Positions 13,230 to 24,300 of a stretch of 64,000 bases of DNA are shown here, in pieces (within the stretch, counting starts at the first letter, position 1; every line of letters starts with the position of its first letter). The notes under the pieces are model-generated. The model saw only the letters and a program-made list of their open reading frames with translations. It made no database searches and was not told the DNA's origin. Position numbers and translations under genes: made by a program. The stretch is from Rallus limicola (taxonomy: Eukaryota > Chordata > Aves > Gruiformes > Rallidae): assembly GCA_022605955.1 (NCBI GenBank), contig JAKCOZ010000018.1, forward strand, positions 9,618,001 to 9,682,000. The letters run 5' to 3'.

Positions 13230-13803
13230 GAGAAATCACTGCTCCAGAATACCCAAACAGCAGTCTTTGAGGCATACTGGAGAGAAACACTGAGGTACGT
13301 ATTGCAGAGGAGAGAACAGACTGCTCACAATCATCTGCTTATTGACTCATCGAGCAGACTCTTCAGCTCATTTTTGCTAGGGAAGAGTCTTTCCTGGGGA
13401 AGAGGCTGAATTCACCTTTGGAAGACCCTAACGCTCCTCATCTGGGTGAGGGCTTAAAAATTGCATTTGAATCTGGCATTAAAAAAAAACCCTTTAAGCT
13501 TCCTACTCACAGCAGCCTTTGAGAATCTCACAGTCCTTCTTTGTTTGGCAATGCAGGTGTCTGTTTGCAAAGTCAGAGCTGTCTCCTATCCCATTGCAGT
13601 TCAGGGATGAACACGAGGTCTGGCTCAGTGGAGCCCACACGAGTGGAGCAAAGCCTCTCCAACAGCTATGCAGGTTTCCAAACCCTGCTGTACTCATTTG
13701 TCACTTCAGCTAATTTGTAAGCTTTTAAAACATTCATTACTTTAATAGTCTTGCCCAGGTGAGGAATAAAAGCAAAATCCATTAAATTTCCATTATTATT
13801 TAG

Positions 13804-13837
13804 GTAAATTTAGTGGTGGGGTAAATTTAGTGGTGGG
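13804..13837. repeat. 17-bp tandem duplication
   Basis: The unit GTAAATTTAGTGGTGGG occurs twice head to tail with no mismatch, which indicates a recent local duplication. Confidence 0.9.
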
Positions 13838-16800
13838 AATAGGCAGTTGATTGACACTGGGATCCAGTTATCCAAAGTATAAGGTGAGTTTTCCTTTTGG
13901 TGTTGCCTGGCTGCCATGCCTCCAGCCAGTGTGAGAAGCATCAGCCCTCATCCAGGTCAGGACTTGCCTAAAACTGCAACAGCACATCAGTGCAGGTGTT
14001 TCTTGGGTATTCAGAAACAAGCACAGATCTTGTTTAATTCTCCTTGGGTTCCCACATAAAGCAACCACTTAATTTTATCTAATGCTTTTCAGTCACCACT
14101 GACTGATGCTGGAATCAAAGCAATGCCCAGCAAAGGAAAGTTTTTGTGTTTCTGTTACCACCCCACAAGGCATCTGCTCCTCCCAGGAGACTCTGGTTGG
14201 AGAAAGTCTTATTTGGTCCATATGTAGGTTTAAATATATAAATACCGAGTAACACCTTGATCCAAATGATCTTCATCCAAACAGTAATTACCTACTGGAA
14301 GACCAAGTCAGGATTGAACAAAGTCCAGATCTTGCATTCTGAGATAAACATGCTTTAGTCTACAAAAGAGCTCACATGCTGGAGCTGGAGAAAGGCAGCT
14401 TCATTTACAAAATGCTATTACAGTGCATGGATTCAAATTATACTCCCGTCACTCTCAGGACGACTTTTTGAGTCTGCATGCATGGGATTTATTAAACATG
14501 AAATCAGCTGAGGCATGCTAGCAGAACTAATGTCTAAAACAGCTATTAGGTTTCTAAATAACTGCTTATACTAATAAGCCAAGATAACTATAGCCTCAAT
14601 GTAACCTTCTCAGAAAAATCAAGAGTTCCTGGAAACTGAACAACAGCTATGAACTCTCTTAAAGATCAGTGAAGCACACTGGCTAAATTGATATTATCGT
14701 GTTGGGCATTCCACGGGGAAAACCGCAGTAGTGAGTACAAAGCACACAGCAAAGAGATGCAGCAGGGAAAAAAAACCCTGTTACTTTGCTGCTAAAAAAC
14801 CCATCTCCAAGGATCTCAAGCTCATTCTTGAATGATAAAGACTCACCATCAGGGAGAAAGGATCAGTGAGAGAAATGATTACTAGTCCCCAAACGCTGAC
14901 AGCAAGACTAAATATTCACTCTACTGAGTGTAGACACCTTTTTTTTTGCCTGTAGCTGGACCTTATCGCCTGGGGGATTCAGTAAGACTGACCTCAAAAA
15001 GCACATTTCTATGCACTATTTCCAGTGGCAACTGGTTGACAAAGCACCCCTGGGTATCAGCTTGCTGGTGAAGTCCATGCAGGAGTCTGGACACCAACCA
15101 GGAAAATTTAAAAAAAAAATCCCACCCAGAAAAACCATTTGTAAAAGTCTGAATTCATTTTTCAAGGCAGCTGATTCAGGCAGCAGCAAACCTGGACACA
15201 AAGGGTAATGCAAGGAGGGTGTAAGTGGGAAGGACTTGTTGGGCAGTGCTACTGATTCCTGGGATCTGGAGCTCATATATGGGCTGCAGGGTACAGACGG
15301 AGCAGGACCAGGCACTGCTGCCCCGCTGGCATCTCCCCTCCTGGGACATAGATGCTTGACTGTCAGAGCGCAGCCCCAGTCACACCCAGGAGAGCCCACC
15401 TCATCCCTTGGCCAAGATGGAGGAAGCCAGCAGAAACAGTTTCTGCTTGGCAGGAGATCAGGAAAAGACTCAGAAAGCAGCTTCATGTCTGCAGGGCTTC
15501 ACACACACAAGCTCGAGAAGTGGTGGAAACCGTAATCTGGTTGTTTGTAAAGGGAAAGGAGCAGCGTTCCCCTCCTGCCCCCCATCCTGCTCAGAGCCCA
15601 CTTAGGCTCAGATTCCCTTTCCCCTCACCAATAATCCCTCTCTACATTCACAGTGCAATCCCAGATCAAAGCTGGTTGGTTTCAGCTGCAACCCCAACAG
15701 ATTTTACAATAAAATGGCTCTTTCTGGGGAGAAGTGGAAGACAGGAAAGAGAAATACCAAACCTGTGGCCCAGGATCCAAGCAGAAGCTGTCATCTAAGC
15801 AGTCCCCAGCCTCCTGCCACACAGGAGCCATGAGTAATTTAAGCTTGCTGCAATGCTGCCAATAACCATGTTGTTTAATCAGCAGAGTTTACGCAGTGAC
15901 TTTTTATGGGGACTTTCCAGTTCCAACCACTCACTCCCACAGGTCCAGAGAAAGGAAGAAAAGTTTTCCATCACCAACCCTTGGAGTGACCCTTCCTCTC
16001 ACAGCTTGACCCATCCCATCAAGCCGAAGGCCATTACTGGATCTTCGATCACCCTAGAAATCACTCCAGCAGGGAAGCCTGAATTTTTCCCCCTTCTCTT
16101 TTTTGGATTTCCATCTGCTGCAGGTACAGGGTAGGAGGGGGATTACTGCCCTGCCAACACTTCCCTCCAGAGTGGGTAGAGAGCCAAACTGCAGAGGACG
16201 ATGAGAATAAATTATCGCTGAGAGGAGAGCTCTAAGGAAAGAAAAACGCTTCCTCTGACTGCCTCGTCCTCACAGCATAGCAGAACAGTGCCAGGAAATC
16301 CACAGCAAACCAACAAGACCCCTTCTTTAAAACTTAAACTAAACCAACAAATGCAAAATATCTAAAAATTCCTGCTCGTTTCCCTGACAAATGCAGACAC
16401 TTGATGTACTGCTGAATTTTATATCCTAATCCATGCATATTAAGACCATACACGGCTGACTGCTGAGGACTTACTGTATGAAACAGCACATGAACTAGTG
16501 TATCGACATGAAAATACAGACTGGGCCATTGCCTCCCAATTTATGTTTTATTTGCATATGCATAATTATTTTTACTACTGTATACCTTGGATTTTTTCTC
16601 TCACTCTACACTGGACAGACATTTTAAGCTCTCAGAAGAATTGAAACTGAATATATGAATCAAAAGAAAAGTCACAGAAAAAAATGACAGCATTTTTAAT
16701 GTTAAAGATGGCTCTGACATACTAATTAGTATCTCCGAAATGAAATAAAGCCAGTGATACAGAATGATTCATTAGAATGAAATTAATCTGAGAAATAATT

Positions 16801-18299
16801 AATTCTGAGTGGATGGATAAAAAGAATACAAATAGATCTATTAGCAGCAGAACTCTTCACAGATGAGTGCTACAGTGATTTCTAGCAGCAGTGGATGAAA
16901 CTGCGGATAATACAATTTTCTCAGCAGATGGCTTGGTAGGTGGCACTCTCCCCTCCTAAACTGGTGTTACAGATTTACTCCTGAGCAACGTGCCAGCATA
17001 AAATGGATCCTTCCCCACGTTCCAGCCCAGCCCTTGATTGATGGATGGAGAGGAACAGTTTAAATTCTACCAGCAGATTTTTGTGGGTTTCTGGTGCCGG
17101 ATGAGTGATGGTGAAGACTGTGCTTGGTACCTCCTGGAGCCTGTTGCTTCTAAAGCTTAATGGAGCAAGTGAGCAGTAGTTTGCACTACAGTTGATGATT
17201 TTTAAGTTCATGTTATTGCGCATCCCATCAGGTCAGGATCCACAGCCCTTCCACCCACAGGCTACAAATCTTGAATCAAAGATAATTCAGATGATTATAC
17301 TAATACTTACTAAAAAATAAAAAATAAAAAAGCTGATACTGCACAGAGCATCACTTCTTGCTCGTAGTGAAAACCAACAGAAACATGTCACACCTGTGCC
17401 ACAGGAAGCCACAGGAGCAGGCAGCTCTGACAGTGATGCCCAGCCAGGGCTCTCTGCAAGGGAGGCAGCCCCACAGTGCCCACACAGAAGCACAGCAGGT
17501 CCAGCGATGGCAGACAGGGTCAACCAGCAATCCACCAATGAACAGACCACTCCAAATGTCCCAGTCCTGGAGCTTTGCTGTCTCAAGCAGCGTTTTCCAC
17601 TCCACAGCTCCCCAGACAACCCTGCTGCTGTTGCGATGTTGCAGCTATACTCACCCAGGGTCTCACCTTCAGGTTCTGGGATTAAATTGTTCCTGGAGTC
17701 CTGGTTGTCCAAGTCCTTACCACATCACACAGTCTGAGCTCGATGGCAGTGAGAAATATTCCATCAAATTAAACAAACCACTAGAATTATATTCCAAACA
17801 AGAATCCAAACCAAGGTCTAAACTTTGGGCTTCTTCCCTCCTCTTGCCACAGCCTTCATTTGAACTTGTGAAACACCCAGTGCTCTGACTGGATCACCCC
17901 AAACTATGATATAACCCCAAATCCACTTTCTCCCTAGTTCGTCTGGATATGTTTTCCTGTTCCAGCATCCGTGCCTGCCCCTCCACATCAGGCAGGACTG
18001 TTTCGTCCCAGCTACACAAGCAACATCTCGCTCTTTGCAGCCTGCCTCAATGCCCTTGGCTTCTCCCTGCCCTGTGTGGCAAAAAGCTGTTGCTGCAACA
18101 GTCACAGAGAGGCAGTACTTTCCCAGGCTGGAAATGTGCCCTGAATTTCATCATCCATTTGTCAAAAATCTGATTTAAGGTCAGGGGCCTTCCAAAAGTT
18201 ACCAAGTTCCCCTTGCTCCCTTCTTGCAAAGCTCAGCTGCCTAAGGCTGGGGGGCGTTAGGGCTCAGCTCTACCAACACAGGCAGAGTGAGCTGGTCCT

Positions 18300-19160
18300 C
18301 TCCGTTTAGGAGAAGTTCCAGTGAGGGATGTCTTCTAGGTACAAGTTACCCTCCAGGAAAGGCTGTGGGATCTCATCCTACCTACTTCCTAGTTTGACTT
18401 TTCTCCCCACTCCTGACAGCTCTTGGTTTTCTCAGTGTTCCTTTCTAAGAACTTCCCCGGGGTCTTCAGGAGCTATGGGATGTACAGCCTGCTGCTTTCT
18501 CACATTTTTCTACAACTTTATAGGGGAATTTCACATGCCTTTTTTAGGAATTTTCTAGTGATCTCCCTCCAGCTTTCTAGGTATTTCCACCCACCTTGCA
18601 GGGAATTTCATACTGCTTTCTAGGAAACCTTCCCATTGCTTTCCTACTGTTTCTTTTCCTTACTAGGAGTTTGCTTCTGCTTTCTAGGAATTTCCAGCTG
18701 CTTTCAAGAAATCTCTAATGCTCCTGTAGAAATTTCCCTGGTGCTTTCTAGTAACTGTGCACTATTTATAGAAATTGCCTCCTGCTCTGCAGGAGCTCCC
18801 TTCTGCTCTTTAGAAGCTGCCCACAGCTTTCTAGAAACTATGCATTTCTTTCTAGGATTTGCCCCGTTTTCTAGCAATTCCTCCTTATTTTACAGGAAAT
18901 TCCCTCCAGCTTTCTAGGAATTTGTAGCCAGTTTTATTGGAATTCACATTTTGCTTTCCTGGAGTCCCCTCCCAGCTTTCTAGGAATTCAATTCTGCTTT
19001 GTAAGAATTTCCCATAATTTTCCAGAAGCTACCTGTAGCTTTCTAAGAATTTCCCATGGTTTTTTTGACACTTTTCATATCTTTCTAGGATTTTCCTGCT
19101 GATATGAGCCTCTCACTGCTCTCTAGGTGTTTCTATCAGCTTTCCAGGAATATCTATCAC
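18300..19160. repeat. Diverged minisatellite, period about 21-22 bp
   Basis: Roughly 38-40 degenerate copies of a unit close to GCTTTCTAGGAATTTCCCTC lie head to tail. Successive CTTTCTAGG-like cores fall at, for example, 18573, 18594, 18616, 18639, 18658, 18680, 18701, 18910, 18931, 18954, 18976, 18997, 19018 and 19040, so spacing is 19-23 bp. Divergence between copies is high, suggesting an old array. Seven copies contain a perfect TTCYNRGAA palindrome. The run of short hydrophobic open frames across it is a repeat artefact, not a gene. Confidence 0.85.
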
Positions 19161-19370
19161 GCTGTGGTGTGCTGTCAAGTGTTCAACAGCTTCATGCTGT
19201 TGCATGCTCTCTTGTGCTGTGACATGTTGTATGCTATTCTGAATCACCCTGGGGTGTCTTCTTTTGTCACATGTTGTGCTGTCATGTATGGATCTCTCCT
19301 GTTTGCTCATGTTGCTGCATGCCTTCCCATGTTGTTATGGCATGCTCTTGTCTCTCTCATCTTCTGCTCC
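19160..19370. repeat. Degenerate TGCTGT/CATGTTG-rich repeat
   Basis: Immediately after the 21-22 bp array the sequence changes to recurring words such as TGCTGT, CATGTTGT and GCATGCTC, at irregular 15-30 bp spacing. It looks like a second, more eroded tandem array. No clear unit length can be fixed by eye. Confidence 0.45.
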
Positions 19371-19379
19371 CACGTGCGG

Positions 19380-22300
19380 TTGGAGGTTATCAAACACGTA
19401 TTTTAATTGCTGATTCCAAAATCCAATGGAAAGACTTGGGAGGCAATACCTGTTTCCTAGAAGGTGATAACAAAATTTTGCCAGCCCTAGTTGAAGCAGT
19501 TTTGAGATCTTGTGGCTGTTCCCCATGCCCTGTGGGATGGTACTACCCCTCCTCTTGCCTCATATTACATCCGTAGCTGCATCTTGCGATCCCAGGCCAG
19601 TCTGCCTAATTGAGTGCCTTGTTGCCAACAGTGGCTGGCACAGATGCTTCAGAGCATGGAGCATCCCACAAGAAACATCTATAAAATAGCTAAATCATAG
19701 AGGAAATGGCTTCCTAATCCCCTTTAGAGGCTGGTTTATCCCTTTAAATGTAGCTTCATATCTCTTCTAAATGCAGATGAGCTTTCCATGTTCATTCCCT
19801 TCCAATCTTATCTGATATAAGTATGCATGTTTTCATTTAGATAAGTAGGAAAATTGGGTATGCATCAACTTAGCTTGGCACAGCATAGCATGAGTAACCT
19901 AAAATTAGGTTCAAATATTGCAGATGGAGCCAAAACCTTTAACTGATTTTGTAAGTAATCCTGTATCAGTTTATATAAGGGGTTCATTACAATTTATATT
20001 GCCAAAAAGTGTAGTGTTACGTGTCTGTTCGACCAAATTTCCCTAGATAATGTTTATTCATTATCAGTTGAAGCTCAGAAAAGAGAGTGGTGGGTTTTGA
20101 TGTGCTGATAGAGACTCACGGAGGTCTCTAGCTCATTTGCTCATTTACAGAAATGATCTTTGAACTCATGGGCACTCCTCAGGCTGTACTGACGTCCCTT
20201 CCAGTCTGGGGTTTGGATTTTCTACATAAAATTAGCGTGCAGTAAGTCAGTAGACCATAGGAAAAGCTCTATATACATGTTCACCTCAACCAGTTTTCTG
20301 GTCCTGATAGCAAAACCCAGCACAAAGCCTTCACAGGCACCTCCCATCAAGTGAGTGCTAATGAATAGTTCCCAGAAATACTGTTGGTTTCTTCTGGCAA
20401 GCCCCTGATAACAGCCAGCTTGGTGCCAAAGCCAGTTCCTAACACCATCTTCCAAAGCCAGCAGCTGAAAACTCCCCAGTTCCTCACACTGCACCTTCAG
20501 GGCTGTCACCACACATAACTTCCCAGTTACTCTACAGCTACTTTTTTCACAGAGCAGAAAAAGTCTTGACGTAGCCCACGCTTGGCTTTGCTCTCCTTGA
20601 CTGCACTGCCTGGGATCCAGCGATATGGAAAAGCTGGTCCTGCAGTGCCACTCACTGGGCGTTTATGTTAATAAATGCAACGTGCAGCAGCTCTTCATTT
20701 CCTCAGCTGACTGACTGCCAGTGCCAAATCAAAATGGTAAAAAACATGAAAAGCATCATTGTCCCATGTAAATATTAAGAACACATGAAAGCTCAAGGAA
20801 AGCAGATACAGGAAAGCTTATTTCTCAGATGAGGCAGTAATTGTAGAGGAATAGAAATTCTCCTTTACTGGTGAGGAAGTTACTTTACTTTAAGGAAGAC
20901 CTTGCTCTGTGATTGTCCAGGAATTTTTCCAGGTGAAAAGGTGCTGGTGGTTAAATCCATCCCCAGTTCAACAATTGCAAAGCACTGAATGTACATCGGG
21001 AGGTTTGCAGGAGCCTTGTTAATGTATTCCTTGGGAAATAAGGTGACTGAAAGGAATGCTTCAGCAGGAGATAAGGTAGGGCTTATTTGATTTATCCAGC
21101 CATAGTCTCTCAGCACATACTTCTGTACGTACCGTTAGTACTTGCATTGTAATTTAAGCAGCAAGATGCTACACTCTGCATGAACCTGTAAGAAAACACA
21201 CACTTGAGCTTAAAAATGGGGTTCTGAACCAGTTAAGTTACAAGGATTGATCGCAAGGGACTGTGTAGGAGTCTTTTGGGGGGGCCATGACTTTTTTAGA
21301 ACAAATTCACATTATTCAGCTGCAGGTCAATATGCTCACACCCTCGTTCCGGTGTCTGACCCTCCTGGTTGTCTGAGGGAGAGAGTAGAATGGAGACCAT
21401 GGCAGCCCTTGACCTGCTGGCTCATGGAGGGGCACTGATGAGATCAGTACAGCAGGTCTCACCTCAGAACAGAAAGAGGAACAGGTGAATATACAGCTCT
21501 GGATCTGGGACATGACAAATCCTCTTGGATTCTGCATTTTTTAATGCAGACAAAAATATTTCATTGTGAACATCAGTGCAAAGAAACACACATACTCAGA
21601 GACCAGATATTCCCTGTGAATACTCCTATTCACTCATTTGCTTTCCAGTTCTGTGGCTCATGAGAAATTGTTGTTGTTCAGAGCCATCTTGAGACTCTTT
21701 AGGATTTGTGGCAAGAAAATCAGATTTGTTTCCCAGCAATAGGAGAAATTACTAGTTCAGAGAAAGAGAAGCTACGTAGCTGTTCAAAACCATCCACACT
21801 GAATATAGAGCAAATTATTAACTCGAGGAATTAATGTGTCCATAGTTTTCCGTGTAGCAATGCAGAGAAACTATTTAGGTATTAATATATTTTACATTAG
21901 AGAGTCTGCAAGCACAGTTTCTGTTGTGACATGCAGAAAAGAGCATATGTGGTTTTAAAGCAGATTAACAAGTTAGTGTCTCTGGCATATAGGAAAATTA
22001 TTAAAGGCAGAAGACATTAGTCATCAGAATGTAAACCATTTCCTGCAGTATCAGTAATACCCACTGGCAACTAATTTGCTTTGTGCACAACATCCAGCTG
22101 TCTCCATTTTCTGAATGAGATGTCCTTCCTGCTTGGCCATTGCAATAGTAGCTGAGGGCCAGGTACCAAAAATGTGTTCAGTGTTGGACCTCTCAGTGGT
22201 CATGGAGACTGGGATCAGCCTGCCAGGATTAAAAAGAGCTAAAGACACTTAGCAGTAAAGTAGATAAAATGTGAATAATTTTATTGTGCAAGAAAAATGC

Positions 22301-23275
22301 AGTGCAAGGGTGTCTGTGCAAATTTTTACTCTTTAATAGTGGAATCTCACCTTGTATATTTGCACTTGCAACTCATATGTATATATGTGTGTGCATATAT
22401 ATATATCTCCATAAGACCTAGGTTGTGGAGCTACAGGGGAAACACACAGGCGGACATCTGAGATTTGATGTCCCTTTGTCAGAATGAAAGTTGAATCTTA
22501 ACTTTTGATTAAAAATCATAAAGTGAGTAGGCTAGTTAAAAGCTGAAAACAAACTCCAGCCAGCCTACACAGTAATTTTTTTATGAAGAAAAAAAGAATA
22601 TTCCTTTTTTCACAGAAGTTCAGTTTTAACAGCAAAGATTCCAGCATAAGAGTATCTCCACAAACATTTCATACCTGGGGAGAGTTCTGGCTTTTTAAAC
22701 ACAAAATTCCCGTTTAGCATCCTGCAGCAAGCAGTGCCACGGAGGTCAGAGCTTGCCAGCTCTATATTCGAAGTGTGAAGGAGTACGATCACTCTGCACA
22801 CACAGCTTCCTTCCCTTCAGGAATGAGATCTGTGGGCAGAGCAGTTTTGTTACAAAGGGAATTTTGACAGAAGACCTCAGACCAGCTGAGCTGGGTGACA
22901 GAGAGTAGTTTCAATCAGCCTCTGTGTGTTGGCATGTTGTTCTGGTCGGCAAAAGAGCTGAGCTAGCTTTGCAGGATGTAAGTGGGTGCAGTGGAGCAGC
23001 TATATCTGAGTAAGTTTTTCCCCATTCCTGGAAGACTAAGCATCTGTTTCAGAGTAAGACCAGTTTCATGTGTTGCTGACTTATAACGCCATCAAATTTA
23101 AACAATTATGTGCTGATTCTAGAAATGTGTTAGGGATCTAGTTTGTGTGGCTGTCACCAGGCTCAGCAGGAAGCTGGAATGGAAGAAGAGTAAGAACAGT
23201 GCCACGGAATTTTCCTACTATTTGTATTAAATCTCAGATGCTTGTGCATTTGCTCTCTGTCAGAGAAGCTACCAG
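19380..23275. other. Intergenic DNA between DRD1 and SFXN1, no gene seen
   Basis: Unique, mildly AT-rich sequence. Open frames are at most about 96 codons and have no recognisable domain. A short TA/TG microsatellite is at 22375-22407. Confidence 0.55.
22375..22407. repeat. Short TA/TG microsatellite
   Basis: Alternating TATATGTGTGTGCATATATA-type dinucleotides over about 33 bp. Confidence 0.8.
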
Positions 23276-23280
23276 GCGCT

Positions 23281-23485
23281 ATAAAATCAAGGAATCCTAG
23301 AACTGGAAGGGTCTCTGGAGGACCCTTCCAACCCCCTGCCAAAGCAGGGTCCCTAGGACAGGTCACACAAGGAGGCATCCAGACGGGTCTGGAATATCTC
23401 CAGAGAAGGAGACTCCACACCCCCTGGGCAGCCTGTCCCAGGGCTCTGTCACCCTCACTGTGAAGAAGCGCTGCTTATGCGGAGT
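23281..23485 (-). mobile_element. CR1 LINE fragment (3' end, reversed)
   Basis: Matches the 3' region of avian CR1 in reverse orientation: AATCCTAGAACTGGAAGGG, then CCCTTCCAACCCCCTGCC, GGACAGGTCACACAAGG, GGCAGCCTGTCCCAGGGCTCTGTCACCCTCA. It is 5' truncated, as nearly all CR1 copies are, and lacks reverse transcriptase sequence. It ends just upstream of the SFXN1 CpG island. Confidence 0.88.
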
Positions 23486-23699
23486 GACCATAACTGCAAA
23501 AAAAGAAATAAATGCTCTGAATTCATTCTCAGTCTTCCCACTAGACCAAAGATCCGTGGTAGTTTGACACTCGTTTTCTGGCTGTTTTCGGCGGTGGGTA
23601 TGAAAGGGGAGCGATGACAACCGGGGAGCCTCCGTGCTGCTGGATCAGCCCGGGCACCTTCGGGCCGGAGGAGCTGAGCGGGCGGCCCCGGGCCGGCCC

Positions 23700-23814
23700 T
23701 GCCCTGCCCCGCCGGGGCGGAGCGAAGCGGCCCGACCGCCTCCCTCGGCCCCTCGCCGGCGGCGCCGAGCGAGCCTCTTCCGGGCAACGGGGCGGTGGGG
23801 AGCTGGCAGCTGCG
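23700..23814 (+). other. SFXN1: Probable SFXN1 untranslated exon 1 (5' end not defined)
   Basis: Exon ending in GCAGCTGCG followed by the consensus donor GTGAGT at 23815. The next convincing acceptor that leads into coding sequence is at 33604, where the exon carries 11 untranslated bases before the ATG. The start is placed only approximately. Confidence 0.55.
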
Positions 23815-23985
23815 GTGAGTACCGGAGACGGGCAGGGGCGTCCCCGTGGCTTGGGGTCCCTGTGGGGCCGGGGAGCGGGCGGAGGAGCCAGCGCCGGAGT
23901 TACCCCGTGCCGTTCCGGTGCCCTCCGCGGGGGCCCGTCCCCGCGTGCCGGCCCCGCCGGCCCTTCCGCAGGGTCCCGGCCCCAT

Positions 23986-24300
23986 CTGTCACCCCGGTGC
24001 CCGACACGGGGGCCTGTCGCCCCCGTCCTTCCCCTGCAGGTCCGGCCCACCTGTCACCCCCGTCCCCTCTGCAGGGACCCAGCCCCGCCTGTCACCTCTG
24101 TTACCCCTGCGGAGGCCCAGCCCCGCGTGTCTTCGTGTCCCCTCCACAGAGGCCCAAACCTGCCTGTCACCCCCGGCCCCTCCGCGCGACCCGGCCCAGC
24201 CTGTCATCCCCGGCCCCTTCGCAGCAGCGTCACCCCCATCCCCTCTGTGGGAGCAGAGCCGATGTCCCAGCGGGTCACCCCTCTCCCGGGGAGGGGCTGC
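23986..24300. repeat. GC-rich minisatellite, 38-bp unit
   Basis: About eight imperfect copies of a unit beginning TGTCACCCCCGTCCCCTCTG and continuing into a GGGACCCAGCCCCGCC-like half. Starts can be seen near 23986, 24016, 24051, 24089, 24127, 24164, 24201 and 24229. It lies inside SFXN1 intron 1, within the CpG island. Confidence 0.8.

Larger units (their letters stand above)
12400..18295. other. Intergenic DNA upstream of DRD1, no gene seen
   Basis: Single-copy, moderately AT-rich sequence between the DRD1 CpG island and the 18-kb minisatellite. No frame resembles a known protein. It contains a small perfect hairpin at 13199-13229 and a 17-bp tandem duplication at 13804-13837. Enhancers for DRD1 could lie here but cannot be recognised by eye. 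Confidence 0.55.

Noticed and set aside
18636..18917. Hydrophobic, Phe/Ser-rich 93-codon open frame resembling a membrane protein
   Set aside because: Lies wholly inside the 21-22 bp minisatellite; the periodic peptide is a translation of the repeat.
20222..20512. 96-codon minus-strand open frame
   Set aside because: Considered as an exon or retrogene, but no family is recognised and nothing flanks it.
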